This document shows positions 6,601 to 9,723 of a stretch of DNA of 9,723 bases, one piece after another; the first letter of the stretch is position 1; the number at the start of each line of letters is the position of its first letter. The position numbers were made by a program, and so were the translations under genes. The notes beneath the pieces were generated by a model. It saw only the letters and a program-made list of their open reading frames with translations, was not told the DNA's origin and did no database searches. Source of the DNA: an uncultured Bacilli bacterium (lineage in GTDB: Bacteria > Bacillota_I > Bacilli_A > RFN20 > DUOF01); assembly GCA_934101685.1 (NCBI GenBank), contig CAKORZ010000051.1, positions 1 through 9,723 on the forward strand, given 5' to 3'.

Positions 6601-7644
6601 TTATTTTCTATAATTAATTCCCATTGCTTCTTTTAAGGCAAGTAAGTTTTTGCTAGCTTCCTTTCTTGCATCATCACTACCCTTAAAAATAATCTTTAAT
6701 ATTTCATCTTTATTCTTTTCTAATTCTTTTCTTCTATTTCTAATAGGTTCTAGAGTCTCTTGCAAAACATTATTTAAGAACTTTTTAACTTTTACATCTC
6801 CAAGTCCTCCTCTTTCATAATGAGCTTTTAATTCATCAAGATTTTTATATTCTGGCAAATATTTAATAAAATGCTCATCATTACAAAAAGCTTCAAGATA
6901 TATAAATACAGGATTGCCCTCTGTTTTACCTGGATCTTCTACTTTTAGATGGTTTGGATCTGTATACATACTCATAACTTTTTTTCTTATATCTTCTGGT
7001 TCATCGCTTAAATAAATACAATTACCAATTGATTTACTCATTTTTGCCTTTCCATCAGTTCCTGGTAATCTTAAACAAGTTTTATTTGTTGGTAGTAAAG
7101 CTTGTGGCTCTAATAAAGTTTCTTTATATAAATTATTAAAGGATCTAACTATTTCTCTTGCTTGTTCAATCATAGGCAATTGATCTTCACCTACTGGTAC
7201 AACAGTTGCGTTAAATGCTGTAATATCTGCAGTTTGGCTAACTGGGTATGTTAAAAATCCCATAGGAATAGTGCCATTAAAGTCTCTTATTTTTAATTCT
7301 TCTTTAACAGTTGGATTTCTCTCAAGTCTTGATAAAGTAACTAAATTCATATAATAAAATGTAAATTCTGTTAATTCTGGTATTTCTGATTGAATAAAAA
7401 TAGTAACTTTTGAAGGATCTATACCTACTGATAAATAATCTAGTGCTACTTCTATTATATTATCTCTAACTTTTTGGACATTTCCATAGTTATCCGTTAA
7501 AGCTTGTGAGTCTGCTATCATAATGTACATTTTGTCATAGTTTCCTTCATTTTGAAGTCTTACCCTCTCTCTTAATGAGCCAACATAATGTCCTATATGT
7601 AATTTACCTGTTGGTCTATCTCCTGTTAAAATAATTTTTTGCAT
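6601..7644 (-). CDS. trpS: Tryptophanyl-tRNA synthetase
   Basis: This class I synthetase activates tryptophan and charges tRNA(Trp) in the cytoplasm. The 347 residues are slightly above the usual 325-340. The HIGH-type signature is GDRPTGKLHIGHYVGSL (8-24), with a fully canonical HIGH at 16-19. The KMSKS loop is KAKMSKSIGN (199-208). Between them lie IADSQALTD (43-51), FIQSE (83-87), TYPVSQTADI (132-141) and VGEDQ (151-155), all expected for the Rossmann-fold tryptophan and ATP site. The ATG is preceded by AGGGGTG with a 5-nt spacer. The gene is monocistronic, convergent with rpmB and divergent from the Trp-Phe repeat gene. The leader is only a few dozen nucleotides long and contains no T-box, unlike many Bacillota trpS genes. 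Confidence 0.97.
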   Translation of the reverse strand: MQKIILTGDRPTGKLHIGHYVGSLRERVRLQNEGNYDKMYIMIADSQALTDNYGNVQKVRDNIIEVALDYLSVGIDPSKVTIFIQSEIPELTEFTFYYMNLVTLSRLERNPTVKEELKIRDFNGTIPMGFLTYPVSQTADITAFNATVVPVGEDQLPMIEQAREIVRSFNNLYKETLLEPQALLPTNKTCLRLPGTDGKAKMSKSIGNCIYLSDEPEDIRKKVMSMYTDPNHLKVEDPGKTEGNPVFIYLEAFCNDEHFIKYLPEYKNLDELKAHYERGGLGDVKVKKFLNNVLQETLEPIRNRRKELEKNKDEILKIIFKGSDDARKEASKNLLALKEAMGINYRK

Positions 7645-7685
7645 ACTAACACCCCTATATATAAATACATTAATAAAACATTTTT

Positions 7686-7716
7686 ATTCTATCATAACTT
7701 TTTTATTTGTAGTCAT
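7686..7716 (-). promoter_or_regulatory. trpS promoter, extended -10
   Basis: TGATAGAAT on the minus strand (7686-7694) is an extended -10 (TG, one base, TAGAAT). A -35-like ATGACT (7711-7716) is 19 nt away, which is long, so the extended -10 probably dominates. The predicted start near 7679 leaves a leader of about 35 nt. Confidence 0.5.
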
Positions 7717-7731
7717 TTTATCTTCACTTTA

Positions 7732-7760
7732 TTGTAAAAAAGCCCTTTTTTGATTATAAT
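7732..7760 (+). promoter_or_regulatory. Promoter of the Trp-Phe heptad protein gene
   Basis: TTGTAA (7732-7737) and a perfect TATAAT (7755-7760) are 17 nt apart. They lie just upstream of a TAAGGAG ribosome binding site and the ATG at 7784. The spacer contains an A6-GCCC-T6 inverted repeat. Confidence 0.7.
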
Positions 7761-7783
7761 AATTATGTAAGGAGTGATTATTT

Positions 7784-8212
7784 ATGAATAAAATAGATAC
7801 ATTAAAAATGAGTATATTTAAAGATGAATGGTTTGCTCTAGAAAATAAATGGTTTTCTGTAGATGATGATTGGTTTGTTTTAGAAAATAAAGATATGGAT
7901 CAAAATGTTTTTAGTGAACTTGTTAATAGTTTGAGTAGAGTTTTCATTGAAGAGTATGGTGTTAAAGTTGCTAAAGAACATGTTGCAAAGGAAACCATAA
8001 ATGATGAGCTTGTTTTGTTTATAAATGCTAAAAAAGTTCCTAATATAGTTAAAAGTTTAGTTCAAATGCCTAATTATGATATTCAAATAGAGTTAAGAGG
8101 TAGAACTAATACAGGTGAAGAAAAAGGAAAATTAATGGCTAAACCATTTGATGCTAATAGTTGTGCAGAAGTTATTCCTTATTATAACAAGAATTCAAAA
8201 AGAACTCAGTGA
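7784..8212 (+). CDS. Unrecognised 142-aa protein with three tandem Trp-Phe heptads
   Basis: I do not recognise the family. Residues 15-35 are three in-register seven-residue units: EWFALEN, KWFSVDD and DWFVLEN. Each has Trp-Phe at positions 2-3, an aliphatic residue at 5 and acidic or Asn residues at 6-7. These contain all three Trp residues of the protein. The rest (about 40-142) looks like a small soluble alpha/beta domain: a helix (VFSELVNSLSRVFIEEYG), a lysine-rich segment, and strand-like stretches (ELVLFIN, DIQIELRGRTN). No signal peptide, membrane segment or enzyme motif is visible. A strong promoter, an AAGGAG ribosome binding site 9 nt before ATG, and a terminator overlapping the stop show a real monocistronic gene. 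It is divergent from trpS. The TGA stop lies inside the terminator hairpin. Confidence 0.85.
   Translation: MNKIDTLKMSIFKDEWFALENKWFSVDDDWFVLENKDMDQNVFSELVNSLSRVFIEEYGVKVAKEHVAKETINDELVLFINAKKVPNIVKSLVQMPNYDIQIELRGRTNTGEEKGKLMAKPFDANSCAEVIPYYNKNSKRTQ
7826..7888 (+). repeat. Three tandem 21-bp units encoding Trp-Phe heptads
   Basis: Each unit encodes x-Trp-Phe-x-(Leu/Val)-(Glu/Asp)-(Asn/Asp). All use TGG-TTT for Trp-Phe. Units 1 and 3 differ mainly at third codon positions (CTA/TTA, GCT/GTT), so the amino-acid pattern is better kept than the DNA. Confidence 0.75.
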
Positions 8213-8225
8213 GTTCTTTTTTTTT
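8200..8225 (+). terminator. Intrinsic terminator overlapping the stop codon of the heptad protein gene
   Basis: AAGAACTC (8200-8207) and GAGTTCTT (8211-8218) pair with a 3-nt loop, followed by nine Ts (8217-8225). The upstream A-run can lengthen the stem. The TGA stop (8210-8212) sits in the loop and 3' arm, and the last codons form the 5' arm. Confidence 0.9.
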
Positions 8226-8236
8226 ACTTATTGTTA

Positions 8237-8264
8237 TTGACATATATTTATTTTAATGTATTAT
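8237..8264 (+). promoter_or_regulatory. Promoter of the GGDEF gene
   Basis: A perfect TTGACA (8237-8242) and TATTAT (8259-8264) are separated by 16 nt. This gives a very short leader before the GAAGGTGA ribosome binding site and the GTG start at 8287. Confidence 0.65.
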
Positions 8265-8286
8265 TTTTACTATTGAAGGTGATTTT

Positions 8287-9354
8287 GTGAGTTTTATTAT
8301 ACAATTTTATCCAAGCATAGTTTTAATTGTTTTCTTTTTTAGTTTTATTATATTTGAAAAGACATTTTCAAAGAATGTTAATAAATATTTTTCATATTCC
8401 ATTATTTGTGCATTTCTATTAGTTCTTTCTAATATATTTGAAGCCTATACTGCTACTTTAGATTATTTTTCTTGGTGGAGAGTTTTATTTACTGTATTAG
8501 ATTATATCTTTAGTTCATTAAGTTTATTATTAATGCTTTTCACTTATCAAAAAACAATAAAAGCCAAAATATTATTTTCCATTCCACAAATAATAAATTC
8601 TATTTTAGTTCTTTTTTCTATTAAATATAATTTTATATTTCATATAAATAGTAATAATCAATTAATATATGGCAAATTGAACTTTATTCCAATATTAGTT
8701 AGATGTTTGTATATTTTAATTTTAGCGTATTTTATTGTTAAAAATTTAAAGAAATTTTCTTTTAAAGAAGGCTTTCTTATTAGTTCAATTGCTGTAAATG
8801 CTATTATCATTACAATATTGAATTTTACTACTGATTATGCCTACATTTTATGCACTGGAGTTATTATAAACATTGTTTTTTATTATTTATTCTTATATGA
8901 AAAACATAATAGTATAGATATTCTTACAGGTGCATTAGTTCGTAGAAAGTTTTATACAGATGCCTCTAAATATCCTTCTACTATTAGTGCGATTATATTT
9001 ATAGATGTAAATGATTTAAAAGTAATTAATGATACAAAAGGTCATGAAGCTGGAGATATTGCTCTTAAAACTATTTGTAATTCTATATATAGTGAACTTA
9101 GTCTTAAAGAAACATTATATAGATTAGGTGGGGATGAATTTTGTATATTATGTAGAAGATCTAGTAAGGGAGAAATAGATTCTTTAATAGATAATATACT
9201 TAAAAATATAACTAATGAAGGTTATAGTGCTGCTATTGGATATGAGATGTATGATAAAAACTTATCTTTAGATGAAAATGTTCAAAGAGCAGATACAAAA
9301 ATGTATGAAATAAAAAAGGAAAGCAAAGAAAAGAAAGTTTTAATAACTAAATAA
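8287..9354 (+). CDS. Membrane-anchored GGDEF protein (probable diguanylate cyclase)
   Basis: The N-terminal half (about 1-204) is hydrophobic with roughly six to seven predicted membrane helices, starting at 7-23, 35-51, 65-86 and 96-112. It probably forms a multi-helix sensor or anchor of no family I recognise. The C-terminal GGDEF domain (about 208-350) should make c-di-GMP from two GTP. It has DILTGALVRRKFY (211-223), FIDVNDLKVINDTKGHEAGD (238-257) with the metal-binding Asp240, the signature RLGGDEF (279-285), and ADTKMYEIKK near the end. The active-site residues are intact. The RxxD inhibitory site is absent: the expected Arg and Asp positions are Ser272 and Glu275. The start is GTG, fixed by AAGGTGA with a short spacer. 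The gene appears monocistronic between its own promoter and a downstream hairpin. No EAL or HD-GYP partner is visible in the window. Confidence 0.9.
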   Translation: MSFIIQFYPSIVLIVFFFSFIIFEKTFSKNVNKYFSYSIICAFLLVLSNIFEAYTATLDYFSWWRVLFTVLDYIFSSLSLLLMLFTYQKTIKAKILFSIPQIINSILVLFSIKYNFIFHINSNNQLIYGKLNFIPILVRCLYILILAYFIVKNLKKFSFKEGFLISSIAVNAIIITILNFTTDYAYILCTGVIINIVFYYLFLYEKHNSIDILTGALVRRKFYTDASKYPSTISAIIFIDVNDLKVINDTKGHEAGDIALKTICNSIYSELSLKETLYRLGGDEFCILCRRSSKGEIDSLIDNILKNITNEGYSAAIGYEMYDKNLSLDENVQRADTKMYEIKKESKEKKVLITK

Positions 9355-9396
9355 GCGCTGTTAACATATAGTTAATACAATTATATGATATTTTGC

Positions 9397-9425
9397 TTGC
9401 TTATTTATTTTTATGGTGATATACT
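9397..9425 (+). promoter_or_regulatory. Promoter ahead of the DEAD-box helicase gene
   Basis: TTGCTT (9397-9402) and TATACT (9420-9425) are 17 nt apart, with TG at 9417-9418 giving an extended -10. The predicted start is near 9432, upstream of the hairpin at 9443-9465. An ATGGT/ACCAT inverted repeat (9413-9417, 9427-9431) flanks the -10. Confidence 0.6.
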
Positions 9426-9442
9426 TACCATGCTTAATTTTT

Positions 9443-9466
9443 AAAACGTGATTATGCACGTTTTTA
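9443..9466 (+). terminator. Hairpin with T-run between the GGDEF gene and the helicase gene
   Basis: AAAACGTG (9443-9450) and CACGTTTT (9457-9464) form an 8-bp stem with a 6-nt loop, followed by T, A and four more Ts. It could end the GGDEF transcript. It also lies between the predicted helicase promoter and its ribosome binding site, so it may act as a leader hairpin or attenuator. Confidence 0.7.
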
Positions 9467-9493
9467 TTTTGCAAAAAGGAGTACAGCACGAGC

Positions 9494-9723
9494 ATGTTAT
9501 TTAAAGATTTAGAATTACAGGAAGAAACATTGAAGGTATTAGATGAGTTAGGCTTTAAAAATCCAACTGAGATACAAGAAAAAACAATTCCTTTAGTAAA
9601 AGAAGGAATTGATGTAATAGGTTTATCTCAAACTGGAAGTGGTAAAACTCTTGCTTTTGCTATACCCATTATTGAAAATATAAGTAATTCTAAAAAAACT
9701 GATGCTTTAGTACTATGTCCTAC
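9494..9723 (+). CDS. DEAD-box ATP-dependent RNA helicase (5' part only)
   Basis: This is the N-terminal 76 codons of a DEAD-box helicase, cut by the window end. Such enzymes unwind RNA duplexes with ATP in ribosome assembly, mRNA decay and cold adaptation. The upstream aromatic and Q motif are present (Phe21, then NPTEIQEKTIP at 23-33). Motif I/Walker A is SQTGSGKT (45-52), with Ser where most members have Ala. The start of motif Ia is LVLCPT at the edge. Motif II (DEAD) and the C-terminal RecA domain are beyond the window, so CshA, CshB, DeaD and RhlE types cannot be told apart. ATG at 9494 is the only start in frame. Its AAAAAGGAG site ends 12 nt upstream, which is longer than usual. Confidence 0.93.
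   Translation, partial: MLFKDLELQEETLKVLDELGFKNPTEIQEKTIPLVKEGIDVIGLSQTGSGKTLAFAIPIIENISNSKKTDALVLCP

Noticed and set aside
7645..7690. Looked for a T-box upstream of trpS, as is common in Bacillota
   Set aside because: The predicted leader is only about 35 nt. No AGGGTGG-type T-box sequence, specifier loop or terminator is present up to the divergent gene.
7736..7751. A6-GCCC-T6 inverted repeat between trpS and the heptad gene, looking like a terminator
   Set aside because: The stem is only A-T pairs and sits in the spacer of the TTGTAA/TATAAT promoter. No gene upstream in either direction needs a terminator there.
9429..9496. CATGCT near the predicted helicase transcript start could pair with AGCATG at the start codon
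   Set aside because: Half of CATGCT probably lies upstream of the transcription start, and the 6-bp match is self-complementary and likely to occur by chance.
1..9723. Possible UGA=Trp (Mollicutes) genetic code
   Set aside because: All recognised frames run full length with TGG for Trp and no in-frame TGA. The only TGA used is a terminal codon inside a terminator hairpin.
1..9723. CRISPR arrays, insertion sequences, phage genes, tRNA or rRNA genes, toxin-antitoxin pairs
   Set aside because: No direct-repeat arrays, transposase frames, integrase frames or tRNA cloverleaf sequences were seen. Intergenic spaces are short and explained by promoters, terminators and the T-box.

Overview
The window is AT-rich DNA (by eye roughly 70% A+T) from a low-GC Gram-positive bacterium. 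Bacillota-type cues are a canonical T-box riboswitch, strong AGGAGG-like ribosome binding sites, TTGACA/TATAAT promoters, and GatCAB in an aspartyl/glutamyl-tRNA transamidation operon. The GatA nucleophile motif (GSDTGDSIRKPA) resembles what I recall from Mollicutes and related Bacilli. However, every Trp is TGG, no coding frame contains an internal TGA, and one gene ends at a TGA buried in its own terminator. The standard bacterial code is therefore in use. An uncultured, possibly gut-associated member of Bacilli outside the UGA=Trp Mollicutes would fit, but this placement is inference.

Left block, minus strand (1-4705): a SigA-type promoter drives a ~270-nt T-box leader, then gatC, gatA, gatB and aspS (the last cut by the window start). 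Gaps are 1, 0 and 7 nt, so this is one tightly coupled operon. It encodes AspRS plus the amidotransferase that converts Asp-tRNA(Asn) to Asn-tRNA(Asn) and Glu-tRNA(Gln) to Gln-tRNA(Gln). The specifier loop reads GAAC, which overlaps an Asn codon (AAC) and a Glu codon (GAA). Control of the operon by uncharged tRNA(Asn), possibly also tRNA(Glu), follows.

Middle (4737-6568): a small coiled-coil protein on the minus strand is divergent from a UAP1-type UDP-N-acetylhexosamine pyrophosphorylase on the plus strand. Next comes rpmB (ribosomal protein L28), only 57 codons, with its own promoter and terminator. rpmB converges on trpS (minus, 6601-7644), and hairpin terminators lie between them.

Right block, plus strand (7784-9723): an unrecognised 142-aa protein with three tandem Trp-Phe heptads near its N-terminus; a membrane-anchored GGDEF protein lacking the c-di-GMP inhibitory site; and the first 76 codons of a DEAD-box RNA helicase, preceded by a promoter and a hairpin-plus-U-tract.

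Most of the window is ordinary translation housekeeping. The points most worth a second look are the overlapping-codon T-box, the Trp-Phe heptad protein, and the promoter/terminator arrangement ahead of the helicase. I saw no mobile elements, CRISPR arrays, rRNA or tRNA genes.
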